NCBI RefSeq assembly: GCF_014842025.1
Contig: NZ_JACYUY010000006.1
Coordinates: forward strand, 1 to 64,000
Origin: Massilia sp. CFBP 13721
GTDB taxonomy: Bacteria; Pseudomonadota; Gammaproteobacteria; Burkholderiales; Burkholderiaceae_D
Direction: 5' to 3'
Length of the DNA stretch: 64,000 nt
The translations under genes were made by a program, and so were the position numbers. Below the pieces are notes generated by a model. That model was not told the DNA's origin. It searched no databases and worked only from the letters and a program-made list of their open reading frames with translations. This document shows, piece by piece, positions 48,246 through 57,166 of this stretch; positions within the stretch are counted from its first letter, which is position 1, and each line of letters begins with the position of its first letter.

Positions 48246-48563
48246 ATGCCGATTTACGCTTACCGCTGCGATGAATGCGGTTTTTCCAAAGATGTACTGC
48301 AAAAAATTTCCGACCCGGTCTTGACGACCTGCCTGTCGTGCGGCAAAGACGCGTTCAAGAAACAGGTCACCGCCGCCGGCTTCCAGCTCAAGGGTTCGGG
48401 CTGGTACGTCACCGATTTCCGTGGCGGCAAAGCGCCGGCAACGGGGACCGCGTCTGCCACCAGTGCGGCGGCGCCTGCCGCGGCTGAAGCCAGCAGTAGC
48501 AGCGAGAGCAGCACGGCCGCCAGCCCGGCGCCGGCGGCCAAGAGCGACACGAGCGCATCCTGA
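48246..48563 (+). CDS. FmdB-family zinc-ribbon protein
   Basis: A 105-residue protein. The N-terminal zinc ribbon has two CxxC knuckles (CDEC and CLSC) in the typical MPIYAYRC context. About 50 residues of low-complexity Ser/Ala/Pro follow. FmdB was named as a putative regulator in methylotrophs; the function of this common small protein is unclear. It heads the FmdB-DUF502-aspS run common in beta-proteobacteria. Confidence 0.9.
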   Translation: MPIYAYRCDECGFSKDVLQKISDPVLTTCLSCGKDAFKKQVTAAGFQLKGSGWYVTDFRGGKAPATGTASATSAAAPAAAEASSSSESSTAASPAPAAKSDTSAS

Positions 48564-48614
48564 TGCTGCTCCCTGCGGCCTCCAGGCCGCAGCAATAAGA
48601 ACAATGAGAACTTG

Positions 48615-49202
48615 ATGCGCAAATACTTCCTGACCGGCTTGCTGATCCTCGTACCGCTGGCCATCACGGCCTGGGTGCTGAGCATGATCATCGGCACGCT
48701 CGACCAGTCGCTGCTGTTCGTGCCCGAACGCTGGCAGCCGCGCCGGCTGATCGGCGTCGACATCCCGGGCATCGGCGCGATCCTGACGATCGCCATCGTC
48801 TTCATCACCGGCCTGCTGACCAACAACCTGGTCGGCGGCTACATCGTGCGCGTCGGTGAACGGCTGCTGAAACGCATCCCGGTCGTCAGCTCGCTGTACG
48901 GCAGCGTCAAGCAAGTGTCCGACACGCTGTTTTCGTCGTCCGGCAATGCCTTTCGCCAGGCGGTGCTGATTCCTTACCCGCATGCCGATTCCTATACCAT
49001 CGCCTTCCTGACCGGCGTACCCGGCGGCGACGTGAAGAATCACCTGGTCGGCGAATACGTCAGCGTGTACGTGCCGACCACCCCGAACCCGACCTCGGGC
49101 TTTTTCCTGATGATGGAGCGCAGCAAGGTCGTCGAGCTGGACATGACGGTCGATGCGGCCCTGAAGTACATCGTGTCGATGGGCGTCGTGGCACCGGAAT
49201 AA
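48615..49202 (+). CDS. DUF502 membrane protein
   Basis: A 195-residue inner-membrane protein with two N-terminal transmembrane helices (about 4-26 and 54-78) and a soluble beta-rich domain ([20 protein letters not shown]). The family has no established function. The start ATG at 48615 directly follows an in-frame TTG. It lies 51 bp after the FmdB-type gene and 79 bp before aspS. Confidence 0.9.
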   Translation: MRKYFLTGLLILVPLAITAWVLSMIIGTLDQSLLFVPERWQPRRLIGVDIPGIGAILTIAIVFITGLLTNNLVGGYIVRVGERLLKRIPVVSSLYGSVKQVSDTLFSSSGNAFRQAVLIPYPHADSYTIAFLTGVPGGDVKNHLVGEYVSVYVPTTPNPTSGFFLMMERSKVVELDMTVDAALKYIVSMGVVAPE

Positions 49203-49217
49203 GCTCCCCGAGCGGAC

Positions 49218-49223
49218 TACAAT
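49218..49223 (+). promoter_or_regulatory. -10 element upstream of aspS
   Basis: TACAAT 58 bp before the aspS ATG. No good -35. Confidence 0.3.
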
Positions 49224-49281
49224 AGCAAGCATCAAAGCCGCTGCAGGCGGCACCGATACACCAACCTGGAATAGAGAAAAT

Positions 49282-51087
49282 ATGTCCTCCATGCGTACTC
49301 ACTACTGCGGCCTCGTGACCGAAGAATTGCTGGGCCAAACCGTCAGCCTGTGCGGCTGGGTGCATCGCCGCCGCGACCACGGCGGGGTCATCTTCATCGA
49401 CCTGCGCGACCGCGAAGGCCTGGTGCAGGTCGTCTGCCATCCGGACAATGCGGATGTGTTCAAGGCCGCCGAGCACGTGCGTAACGAGTACTGCCTGCGC
49501 ATCACCGGCACCGTGACCAACCGCCTGGAAGGCACGGCCAACGCCAACCTGAAGTCGGGCAAGATCGAAATCAACGCCAGCGCGGTCGAAGTGCTGAACG
49601 CATCGGTGCCGGTGCCGTTCCAGCTGGACGACGACAACCTGTCGGAAACCACCCGCCTGACGCACCGCGTGCTCGACCTGCGCCGCGGCCAGATGCAGCG
49701 CAACCTGCGCCTGCGCTACAAAGTGTCGATGGAAGTGCGCAAGTACCTCGACAACCTCGGCTTCATCGACATCGAAACCCCGATGCTGACCAAGTCGACC
49801 CCGGAAGGCGCACGTGATTACCTGGTCCCATCGCGCGTCAATCCAGGCAACTTCTTCGCGCTGCCGCAATCGCCACAGCTGTTCAAGCAGCTGCTGATGG
49901 TCGCCAACTTCGACCGTTACTACCAGATCACCAAGTGCTTCCGCGACGAAGACCTGCGCGCCGACCGCCAGCCTGAGTTCACCCAGATCGACTGCGAAAC
50001 CTCGTTCCTGACCGAACAGGAAATCCGCGACCTGTTCGAAGACATGATGCGCGTCGTCTTCAAGAACGCCGCCGGCATCGACCTGCCGAACCCGTTCCCG
50101 GTGATGGATTTTGCTACCGCCATGGGTTCCTACGGTTCGGACAAGCCGGACATGCGCGTCAAGCTGGAATTCACCGAACTCACCGAGCTGATGAAGTCGG
50201 TCGAATTCAAGGTCTTCAACAGCGCCGCCAACATGACGGGCGGCCGTGTGGTCGGCCTGCGCGTGCCGCAGGGCGCCTCGATGCCGCGTTCGGAAATCGA
50301 TGCCTACACCCAGTTCGTCGCCATCTACGGCGCCAAGGGCCTGGCCTACATCAAGGTCAACGAAAAGGCCAAGGGCCGCGAAGGCTTACAGTCGCCGATC
50401 GTGAAGAACATCTCGGACGAGGTCCTGGCCCAGATCCTGGAACTGACCGGCGCGCAGGACGGCGACCTGATCTTCTTCGGTGCGGACAAAGCCAAGGTCG
50501 TCAACGACGCCATCGGCGCGCTGCGCGTGAAAATCGGCCACTCGGAATTCGGCAAGAAGGCCGGCCTGTTCGACGACACCTGGTCGCCGCTGTGGGTCAT
50601 CGACTTCCCGATGTTCGAGCACGACGAAGAAAACGACCGCTGGACCGCGACCCACCACCCGTTCACGGCCCCGAAAGACGGCCACGAAGACATGCTGGAA
50701 ACCAATCCAGGCGCCTGCATCGCCAAGGCTTACGACATGGTCTTGAACGGCTGGGAAATGGGCGGCGGTTCGATCCGTATCCACCGCGAAGACGTACAGA
50801 GCAAAGTGTTCCGTGCCCTCAAAATCGACGCCGAAGAAGCGCAGCTGAAATTCGGCTTCCTGCTCGACGCCCTGCAATACGGCGCGCCGCCGCACGGTGG
50901 CCTGGCGTTTGGTTTGGACCGCCTGGTCACGCTGATGACCGGCTCGGAATCGATCCGCGACGTGATCGCCTTCCCGAAAACCCAGCGCGCACAAGATCTG
51001 CTGACCAATGCACCGTCGGAAGTCGACGAGAAGCAACTCAAGGAACTGCACATCCGCCTGCGCAATGAAGCGCCGAAAGTTGCTTAA
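49282..51087 (+). CDS. aspS: aspartyl-tRNA synthetase
   Basis: A class II aminoacyl-tRNA synthetase, 601 residues. Domains: N-terminal OB anticodon-binding domain ([15 protein letters not shown]), catalytic core with motif 2 [17 protein letters not shown] (about 218-234), bacterial GAD insertion (about 290-420) and motif 3 [14 protein letters not shown] (about 536-549). No Asn-tRNA amidation genes are visible here, so whether it is discriminating cannot be told. A strong terminator follows. Confidence 0.98.
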   Translation: MSSMRTHYCGLVTEELLGQTVSLCGWVHRRRDHGGVIFIDLRDREGLVQVVCHPDNADVFKAAEHVRNEYCLRITGTVTNRLEGTANANLKSGKIEINASAVEVLNASVPVPFQLDDDNLSETTRLTHRVLDLRRGQMQRNLRLRYKVSMEVRKYLDNLGFIDIETPMLTKSTPEGARDYLVPSRVNPGNFFALPQSPQLFKQLLMVANFDRYYQITKCFRDEDLRADRQPEFTQIDCETSFLTEQEIRDLFEDMMRVVFKNAAGIDLPNPFPVMDFATAMGSYGSDKPDMRVKLEFTELTELMKSVEFKVFNSAANMTGGRVVGLRVPQGASMPRSEIDAYTQFVAIYGAKGLAYIKVNEKAKGREGLQSPIVKNISDEVLAQILELTGAQDGDLIFFGADKAKVVNDAIGALRVKIGHSEFGKKAGLFDDTWSPLWVIDFPMFEHDEENDRWTATHHPFTAPKDGHEDMLETNPGACIAKAYDMVLNGWEMGGGSIRIHREDVQSKVFRALKIDAEEAQLKFGFLLDALQYGAPPHGGLAFGLDRLVTLMTGSESIRDVIAFPKTQRAQDLLTNAPSEVDEKQLKELHIRLRNEAPKVA

Positions 51088-51119
51088 AAGCGCTCGGCCT
51101 TAGGGCTGGGTAGAATAGG

Positions 51120-51155
51120 GGCCGGCGCATCCAACGATGCGCCGGCCTTTTTATT
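51120..51155 (+). terminator. rho-independent terminator after aspS
   Basis: A perfect 12-bp stem GGCCGGCGCATC / GATGCGCCGGCC with a 4-nt loop, then TTTTTATTTT. Confidence 0.92.
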
Positions 51156-51174
51156 TTGTTTCGGAGAAGCGCGC

Positions 51175-51651
51175 GTGCACAAGATTCCTGAGTCGGTCCT
51201 GGTCGTCATCCACACTGTGGAGTTGCAGGTGCTGCTGATCGAGCGCGCCGACCGGCCCGGGTTCTGGCAATCGGTGACGGGCTCGCTCGACGCGCCGGAC
51301 GAACCGCTGCTGGCGACGGCCACGCGCGAACTGTTCGAGGAAACGGGGATCGTCGCCGACGGCGAACGCATCCGACTGCGCGACTGGAACTTGTCGAATG
51401 TCTACGAAATCTATCCGACCTGGCGCCACCGCTACGCGCCCGGCGTGACCCACAACACCGAGCACGTGTTCTCGGTGTGCGTGCCGCGCGATATCCCGAT
51501 CACTTTGAGTCCGCGCGAGCACCTGCAGTACGCCTGGCTGCCGCTGCTGGAAGCGGCGGATAGATGCTTTTCGTCGTCGAATGCGGAGGCGGTGTTGCAA
51601 TTGCCGCGGCACGTCGACGTCGAACAAGCCCAGGGCCGCGTTCAGCGGTAG
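51175..51651 (+). CDS. nudB: dihydroneopterin triphosphate diphosphatase (NudB-type Nudix)
   Basis: A Nudix hydrolase, 158 residues, expected to remove pyrophosphate from dihydroneopterin triphosphate in folate synthesis. The Nudix core is GSLDAPDEP...RELFEETGI (about 36-59); the first part is one residue longer than the canonical G-x5-E, though REL-x-EE-x-G is intact. The start is GTG at 51175 with CGGAGAAG upstream. Position after aspS is conserved in beta-proteobacteria. Its 3' end overlaps the convergent secreted-protein gene by 10 nt. Confidence 0.88.
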   Translation: MHKIPESVLVVIHTVELQVLLIERADRPGFWQSVTGSLDAPDEPLLATATRELFEETGIVADGERIRLRDWNLSNVYEIYPTWRHRYAPGVTHNTEHVFSVCVPRDIPITLSPREHLQYAWLPLLEAADRCFSSSNAEAVLQLPRHVDVEQAQGRVQR

Positions 51652-52052
51652 CAGCTCAGGCGCAGGGTGTCGTCTTCGCGCGCGACGATGCGCTGCGGCT
51701 GGCTGTCGCCGCAACGGTAGACGATGTTCAGGCGTTTCTCGACGTTGCGTGCCGGATCGCCGCACAGGTGATTGCCGGCGACGACGACGCCGCCATTGCG
51801 CTCGGCTTCCTGGCGCACCGCCTGGCGCGCATCGCACATGGCGCCGCGCGCACCGTAGCTCGCTTCTTCGATCCGCAGGCGATCCCGGCCCGGGCCACCA
51901 CGGCGGTCGTCCTGGGCGGCGCGCTGGCCGGCGGCAAAACCGGCGTCGTAGCCGCGGCGATACTCGGCACTCTGGGCAAACGCGGATGTGGAAGCGGCGG
52001 TCAGGGCCAGGACGGCGGCAAGGCGCAGGATGGTGTGGTTAGCAAATCGCAT
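51642..52052 (-). CDS. small secreted protein with four cysteines
   Basis: A 136-residue protein that I do not recognise. It has a clear Sec signal peptide (RLAAVLALTAASTSAFA-QSAEY). The mature part of about 110 residues is Arg/Asp-rich, with four Cys (in AMCDAR, HLCGDP, YRCGDS and LSCYR) that could form two disulfides. The ATG at 52052 has GGAG 8 nt upstream. It converges with nudB and overlaps its last 10 nt. Single gene; role unknown. Confidence 0.75.
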   Translation of the reverse strand: MRFANHTILRLAAVLALTAASTSAFAQSAEYRRGYDAGFAAGQRAAQDDRRGGPGRDRLRIEEASYGARGAMCDARQAVRQEAERNGGVVVAGNHLCGDPARNVEKRLNIVYRCGDSQPQRIVAREDDTLRLSCYR

Positions 52053-52179
52053 GATGGTCTCCGAATTCAGATATTGATAAATGCACGCCTCCATTTTGTC
52101 AGTAAATACGGACAAATTTGTCGGTTGCACTGTAAGAAAAGTGTCAATCTGTAAGCTGCGCGCCTTTTGGAAGGTATTC

Positions 52180-52353
52180 AGAGCCTATCCCAGTAGACCG
52201 GGGGAAGCTGCGAGTGACATGCGCGTAGGCGATGCATGGCAAGCGTGGGCAAGGCGCGAGGATGGCGCATGGCGGGCCATGCAACTGACGAGCAACGCAG
52301 CACCCGCTTGTCAGGCGCGCTCGCGGCGACTCCGGGCCACTGGGATAGGCTCT
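52180..52353. mobile_element. MITE-like element, 174 bp
   Basis: Perfect 15-bp terminal inverted repeats, AGAGCCTATCCCAGT at 52180-52194 and ACTGGGATAGGCTCT at 52339-52353; the similarity continues imperfectly to about 25 bp. There is no coding capacity. The right end provides the last bases and stop codon (TAG, 52352-52354) of the diguanylate cyclase gene. No obvious target-site duplication of more than 2-3 bp. Confidence 0.7.
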
Positions 52354-53533
52354 AAGCAATCACTGCCGATTGCGTCGGCATATCGATGGCATCGACCGTG
52401 CAGCCCCGGCCCAGTGCCTTGGCGCGGTACAGGGCCTGGTCGGCACGGCGCAGGATGTCGGCAATGCGCGCTTCTCCAAGGCCACGCAGCGCGACGCCGG
52501 CGCTGTAGTCGAGCCGATGGCCCAGTTCGAGGAGGGAGGCATCGAGCAGGTAGGCGCGCAGGGGCTGGTCGAAGGCGCGCGCCGCATCCGCTTCGGCGCT
52601 CATCAAGAGCACGCAAAATTCTTCGCCGCCGTAGCGGCAGACCGAATCGCCCGTGCGGCAGGTCGCGCGCAGCGCTTGCGCGAAGAACTGCAGGGCATGG
52701 TCGCCGGCTTCATGGCCACGCGTGTCGTTGATGTGCTTGAAGTGGTCGAGGTCGATCATCAGCACGCCGATCGGCCTTTGATAACGTATGCTGTTGGCCA
52801 GTTCGACGTCGGCTTGCAGTAGCCAGGCGCGCCGGTTCAGCGCACCGGTCAGGCTGTCGGTGGTGGCCAGCCGCTCGAGCGCGCGGGCCGCTTCGTCGCG
52901 GTGTGCCAGCAGGATGCTCACCATGCTCAGCACCGCCGTCACGTTGGTCACCATGGCGAAGGCAAGGTTCACCGGATGCGGGGTAAGGAAGGCTGGAAAC
53001 TGCTCGGTGAAAAAGGCGCCCAGCACGCCACGCCAGACCGTGACGATCATCTGCGCCGTCAGGCCGGCCACCAGCAGCCAGCGCCAGCGCCCAACCGGCA
53101 CGGATGGCCTGCATGCGAGCGTTGCGATCGTCAGCGCCATCTGTACCGCCAGCCAGCCATTGGCCCAGCCGACCCGAAACGCGTAATGGGAAAAGCCGGC
53201 GGCATAGCCGGCTGTCATCAGGAAGGCAGCGATGGCGGGGGCGCGGGCGGGAGCCGTACGCCCGCACCACAATTCGAAGGCGGCCGCGTTGCAGGCAAAA
53301 CTGCTGGAGAGGCAGGCCATCGACAAGACCGACAGCGCGAAGTCGGCGGCGCCGCCCGGGAACATCGCGCCTGATGCCAGCAGCAGGCTCCAGCCGACCG
53401 CCTGCAGCACGGCGCCCGCCTGAGCCAGCCGGGCTGCGCGATTGACCTTGCCCATGATCGTCGTCAATGCCAGCGCCATCGTCGACACGCTAAGCGTCAT
53501 GGCAACGAGCAGTGAGGCAATATCAAAGGACAT
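52352..53533 (-). CDS. diguanylate cyclase with N-terminal membrane sensor
   Basis: A 393-residue protein. About 1-200 is a hydrophobic region with around six or seven membrane helices of unassigned type. About 225-390 is a GGDEF domain with active site YGGEEF and I-site RTGD five residues before it, so it should make c-di-GMP with product inhibition. The C-terminal end and stop lie in the inverted repeat of a MITE-like element, so the last few residues may have been altered by the insertion. No operon partner. Confidence 0.88.
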   Translation of the reverse strand: MSFDIASLLVAMTLSVSTMALALTTIMGKVNRAARLAQAGAVLQAVGWSLLLASGAMFPGGAADFALSVLSMACLSSSFACNAAAFELWCGRTAPARAPAIAAFLMTAGYAAGFSHYAFRVGWANGWLAVQMALTIATLACRPSVPVGRWRWLLVAGLTAQMIVTVWRGVLGAFFTEQFPAFLTPHPVNLAFAMVTNVTAVLSMVSILLAHRDEAARALERLATTDSLTGALNRRAWLLQADVELANSIRYQRPIGVLMIDLDHFKHINDTRGHEAGDHALQFFAQALRATCRTGDSVCRYGGEEFCVLLMSAEADAARAFDQPLRAYLLDASLLELGHRLDYSAGVALRGLGEARIADILRRADQALYRAKALGRGCTVDAIDMPTQSAVIA

Positions 53534-53679
53534 TGAAGGCGAGGCCTGAGGGCGGTGGGCGAGGGGGGGGGCGTCGAGCAGTGCCAGTATAGCCCAGCAG
53601 TCCAGGCACTAGTACCGCGGTGTTTCCAGTTCACGAATGTCACAATTGCATGCGCTGGATGCAAGACAAGCCTTCGCGC

Positions 53680-55677
53680 TTAGAATGCCCGATAACGTTG
53701 CTCGCGATACAGCAGCGACGGCAGCATCACGTGGGCCATGGCTTTCGACACGCGCGCATCGTCGGGCAGGCCGGCCTTGAGGTCGAGCGTGCCGGTGGCG
53801 GCATCGTAGCGCGCGTTCAGCGGCGTTTGGCCAGGGCGCAGGATGGTGGCCGAACTGCCTTCGAGCCAGGCAAAATAATTATCGAACTGCATCATGGCGC
53901 GGCCCGGGCTGGTGCTGTCGCGCGCGAAATCGCGTCCGATCATCGGGTGGGTGCTGGAGACGCCGAGCAGCGACAGCAAGGTCGGGCCGAGGTCGATCTG
54001 GCTGGCGATGGTGGCGATGCGCTTCGGTTCGATGTCGGCGCCGAGGATCAGTGCCGGGATATGGAATTTCTTGATCGGCACCAGGCTGTTGCCGTATACC
54101 CGGTTGTCGTGGTCGGCTACGATCAGGAACACCGTGTCCTTCCAGTAGGCCTGCTGTTTCGCTGCGCGGATGAACTTGCCGAGCGCGAAATCGGCGTACT
54201 TGACGGCGTTGTTGACGGTCTGCTTGGCCGGGTCGTGCAGCTTGATTTTCCCGTCCGGGAATTCGAAGGGTTCGTGGTTCGATGAGGTAAAAATCAGGCT
54301 GAAGAACGGTTTATCTTGCGCGTGCAGGGAAGCCAGGCGTTGCAGCGATTTGTCGAACAGGTCTTCGTCCGATGCGCCCCAGCTGCCGACAAAAGCCGGC
54401 TGCATTTGCGCCCGGTCGACGATCTTCTTGAAACCGTTACCGGAAAAGAAACTGCGCATGTTGTCGAAATGGGCTTCGCCGCCATACACGAATTCGGTGT
54501 GATAACCCTGCTGGCCGAGACCGGCTGCCAGCGTGTAGAAATTTTGCTGGGCCAGCGACAGTTTGACGACGCTGCGCGCCGGCGTCGGCGCATAGCCGGC
54601 GACCACGGCCTCGATGCCACGCACCGAGCGAGTGCCGGTGGCATACATCTGCTCGAACCACCATCCTTCGCCCTTGAGCTTTTCCAGCTCGGGCGTCACC
54701 GGCAAGCCGCCGAGCGATTCGACGAACGTCGCGCCCAGGCTTTCCTGCAGGACGATCACCAGGTTGAGCGGCCTGGCGCGGGCGATCGCGGCTTGCTGGT
54801 GGTGCAGCGTCGGCAAGGCGGGGGTGTCGAAACGGGCGTCGCGCAGCCAGGGCGCGGAGCGTACTTCGGCCAGCACCCGGCTGCGCGGGATGGCGCCGTA
54901 GATTTCGGACGAGACGCTCTCGTTGCGCATCGAACCGAGGGCCGTCAGCACCGACCATCCCGAATTGATGATCAGGGAATTGACCATGGCGTCGGCGGTG
55001 AGGGCGAACATGGCCGGGTTCGCGGGCCGATGCGCCGTCGTCGAGCGCACCTGCATGAACACGAGCACGCAGCACAGCGGCCAGAGCAACAGCAGCTTGC
55101 GCGACGGCCACATGACGCTGGCGGCGGACGCATGGCGCAGCAGGCGATACAGCACCGTGCCGATCAGCAGGGTGGCGGCCAGGCCGGCGACGAGCGCAAT
55201 ACGAAAGCCGTTCCAGAGGGTGGCGAACACTTCGCGCGGATAGGCCAGGTACTCGACGAACAGCCGGTTCGGGCGAATATCGTATTGCATGATGAACTGT
55301 GGCGACGACAGTTCCATGAACAGGATGAAGACGAGCGCGAAGGTGCCCCAGCTGGCCATCGCGCTTTTCCAGAAGCGGGAGAAACGCCGGTGCGCCAGGA
55401 GCGGCGCCAGCAGCAGGGGAATGGCCAGGAAGTAGCCGAGCAGGATCAAGTCGGCGCGCACGCCCTGGACCAGAATCGGCAGCAGCCTGCCGGTGGGCTG
55501 GACCCGCTCCCACTGCCAGGCCACCAGCGCGGCGCGCGAGAACGACAGCAGGGCCAGGCCGATGAGCAGGATCTGGAACAGTGGAGCATACGGTCCGGCC
55601 CACTGGGTACTGCGTGCCAGCTTGTTTCCGATTGAATGCAGTTTGATGCCAAGGCCTGATGCTCGAATCACCGTCAT
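53680..55677 (-). CDS. LTA-synthase-family (sulfatase-fold) membrane protein
   Basis: A 665-residue protein with about five N-terminal transmembrane helices (about 25-220), then a periplasmic alkaline-phosphatase/sulfatase domain. The nucleophile Thr is probably in ATGTRSVRG, and further metal-site segments are SSNHEPF and VADHDNRVYG. The family transfers phosphoglycerol or related groups (LtaS, MdoB/OpgB). In a Gram-negative it more likely modifies periplasmic glucans or envelope lipids than makes LTA. The ATG at 55677 has AGGAAC upstream. Confidence 0.85.
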   Translation of the reverse strand: MTVIRASGLGIKLHSIGNKLARSTQWAGPYAPLFQILLIGLALLSFSRAALVAWQWERVQPTGRLLPILVQGVRADLILLGYFLAIPLLLAPLLAHRRFSRFWKSAMASWGTFALVFILFMELSSPQFIMQYDIRPNRLFVEYLAYPREVFATLWNGFRIALVAGLAATLLIGTVLYRLLRHASAASVMWPSRKLLLLWPLCCVLVFMQVRSTTAHRPANPAMFALTADAMVNSLIINSGWSVLTALGSMRNESVSSEIYGAIPRSRVLAEVRSAPWLRDARFDTPALPTLHHQQAAIARARPLNLVIVLQESLGATFVESLGGLPVTPELEKLKGEGWWFEQMYATGTRSVRGIEAVVAGYAPTPARSVVKLSLAQQNFYTLAAGLGQQGYHTEFVYGGEAHFDNMRSFFSGNGFKKIVDRAQMQPAFVGSWGASDEDLFDKSLQRLASLHAQDKPFFSLIFTSSNHEPFEFPDGKIKLHDPAKQTVNNAVKYADFALGKFIRAAKQQAYWKDTVFLIVADHDNRVYGNSLVPIKKFHIPALILGADIEPKRIATIASQIDLGPTLLSLLGVSSTHPMIGRDFARDSTSPGRAMMQFDNYFAWLEGSSATILRPGQTPLNARYDAATGTLDLKAGLPDDARVSKAMAHVMLPSLLYREQRYRAF

Positions 55678-55857
55678 GTTCCTGTTTTTACTTTGTGTAT
55701 CGGGACTGGCGATGCGGTTGATCCGAACATGGCCATGGGCCAGCTTACGGGAGGCGGTATCGTTGCAATGTGAAGTGGGCGTTAAGAAGGCGTTAAATCG
55801 CCCTGGCAGCAATGCAGTCAACTGAGCCGATTTTTTTGAGGAAGAATGCTTGGACCC

Positions 55858-56023
55858 GTAAGGTGGGCGGCTCCATCTCTTCGGCTTGCGGATCAGCGGT
55901 GCGTGCGCCGCCCACGCGTTCAACCAGCCGGTGATGCGTCGCGACGGTTCTGAGTGTGGTGAACGCGTGGGCGGCGTTCAGGCAGCGGGCAGGCGCGCGC
56001 TTAGGTATAGCCGCCCACCTTAC
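55858..56023. repeat. inverted pair of long REP-like units
   Basis: The plus unit 55858-55923 starts GTAAGGTGGGCGGCTCC and ends GCGCCGCCCACGCGTTCAAC. The minus unit 55959-56023 starts with GTGAACGCGTGGGCGGCG and ends with AGCCGCCCACCTTAC. Unlike most copies it lies between divergent genes, in the 500-bp gap between the LTA-synthase-like and serine acetyltransferase genes; no gene is seen in that gap. Confidence 0.8.
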
Positions 56024-56179
56024 GGGTCTATGCATCCGTCACGGCTGCGGTGTTGGCGCTAGCAATCAATGTTGGAGAGAAATTTCTTACTCTCAAGAGG
56101 TACTAACGGCATTGTTGATGAATAAAGAAGTGTGATCTAAATCGTTCATTTTTGACTCGCCTTGGAGTAGGCTGGGTGC

Positions 56180-57097
56180 ATGAACGACAACTTCCACGAC
56201 CAGGGCGGCGCCAATCACTGGCACCTCGGCCCCATTATCGACGCGCTGCGTACGTCGCGCGAATCGACCCATAACATCCGCCACCAGGGACGCGTACGCG
56301 AACTGCCGTCGCGCACGGTGCTGAGGCAGGTGATCGAAGGCGTTTGCGCGGCGCTGTTTCCCACGCATTACGGCCGTCCCGACCTGAACGACGAGAGCAT
56401 CGATTATTTCGTCGGCGATACCTTGAACGTGACCCTCGACCAGCTGGTCGAGCAGGTACGGCGCGGCTTGCGCTTCAATCCGGAGCTGGAAAACATCGCC
56501 GAGCCGGAGCTGGCCGAGCGCGCGCGGGCGATCACGCGCTCGTTTGCCGCCAGCCTGCCCGAGATCCGCGCCCTGATCGTCTCCGACGTGCAGGCAGCGC
56601 TCGCCGGCGACCCGGCCGCCAGTTCGGTCGCCGAAATCATGCTGTGCTACCCCGGCACGATCGCGGTGCTGTACCACCGCATCGCGCACCGCCTGCACCG
56701 CCTCGGCGTGCCCTTCCTGGCACGGCTGGGCGCCGACATCGCGCACACGCTGACCGGCATCGACATCCACCCGGCGGCGCAGATCGGCGCCAGCTTCTTC
56801 ATCGACCACGGCACCGGTGTCGTCATCGGCGAAACGGCCGTCATCGGCCGCCACGTGCGCCTGTACCAGGCCGTCACCCTGGGCGCGCGCCGCTTCCCGA
56901 CGGACGAGAGCGGGGCCCTGGTCAAAGGGGCGCCGCGCCATCCGATCGTCGAGGACGACGTCGTCATCTATGCCGGCGCCACCATCCTCGGGCGCATCAC
57001 GGTGGGGGCGGGGTCGACCATCGGCGGCAATGTCTGGCTGACGCAGAGCGTCGCGCCGGGCAGCAACGTCACCCAGGCGCAGATGCGCGGCGCGTAA
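56180..57097 (+). CDS. cysE: serine O-acetyltransferase (CysE/EpsC type)
   Basis: Forms O-acetylserine from serine and acetyl-CoA, the carbon acceptor for sulfide in cysteine synthesis. It has 305 residues: N-terminal helical domain, then a left-handed beta-helix of hexapeptide repeats with the active-site region ASFFIDHGTGVVIGETAVIG and a final insertion VKGAPRHPIVEDDVVIYAGA. It is the longer EpsC-like type. It precedes the convergent sulfur-acquisition operon, which fits a common sulfur-starvation context, though no shared promoter is seen. Confidence 0.93.
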   Translation: MNDNFHDQGGANHWHLGPIIDALRTSRESTHNIRHQGRVRELPSRTVLRQVIEGVCAALFPTHYGRPDLNDESIDYFVGDTLNVTLDQLVEQVRRGLRFNPELENIAEPELAERARAITRSFAASLPEIRALIVSDVQAALAGDPAASSVAEIMLCYPGTIAVLYHRIAHRLHRLGVPFLARLGADIAHTLTGIDIHPAAQIGASFFIDHGTGVVIGETAVIGRHVRLYQAVTLGARRFPTDESGALVKGAPRHPIVEDDVVIYAGATILGRITVGAGSTIGGNVWLTQSVAPGSNVTQAQMRGA

Positions 57098-57166
57098 GGT
57101 CGCTTAAGGACTGACTAAGCCTCGGAGCGCGTGCGCCGCGTGCGGGCGGTCGAGGATGCCGCAGGA

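Noticed and set aside
51175..51651. Deviant Nudix box in nudB as a sign of an inactive enzyme
   Set aside because: Only the first Gly-Glu spacing is one residue longer; the catalytic REL-x-EE-x-G core is intact, so activity is likely.
62..56023. CRISPR array as explanation for repeated palindromes
   Set aside because: Copies are scattered singly or as inverted pairs, without regular spacing or spacers, and no cas genes are present.
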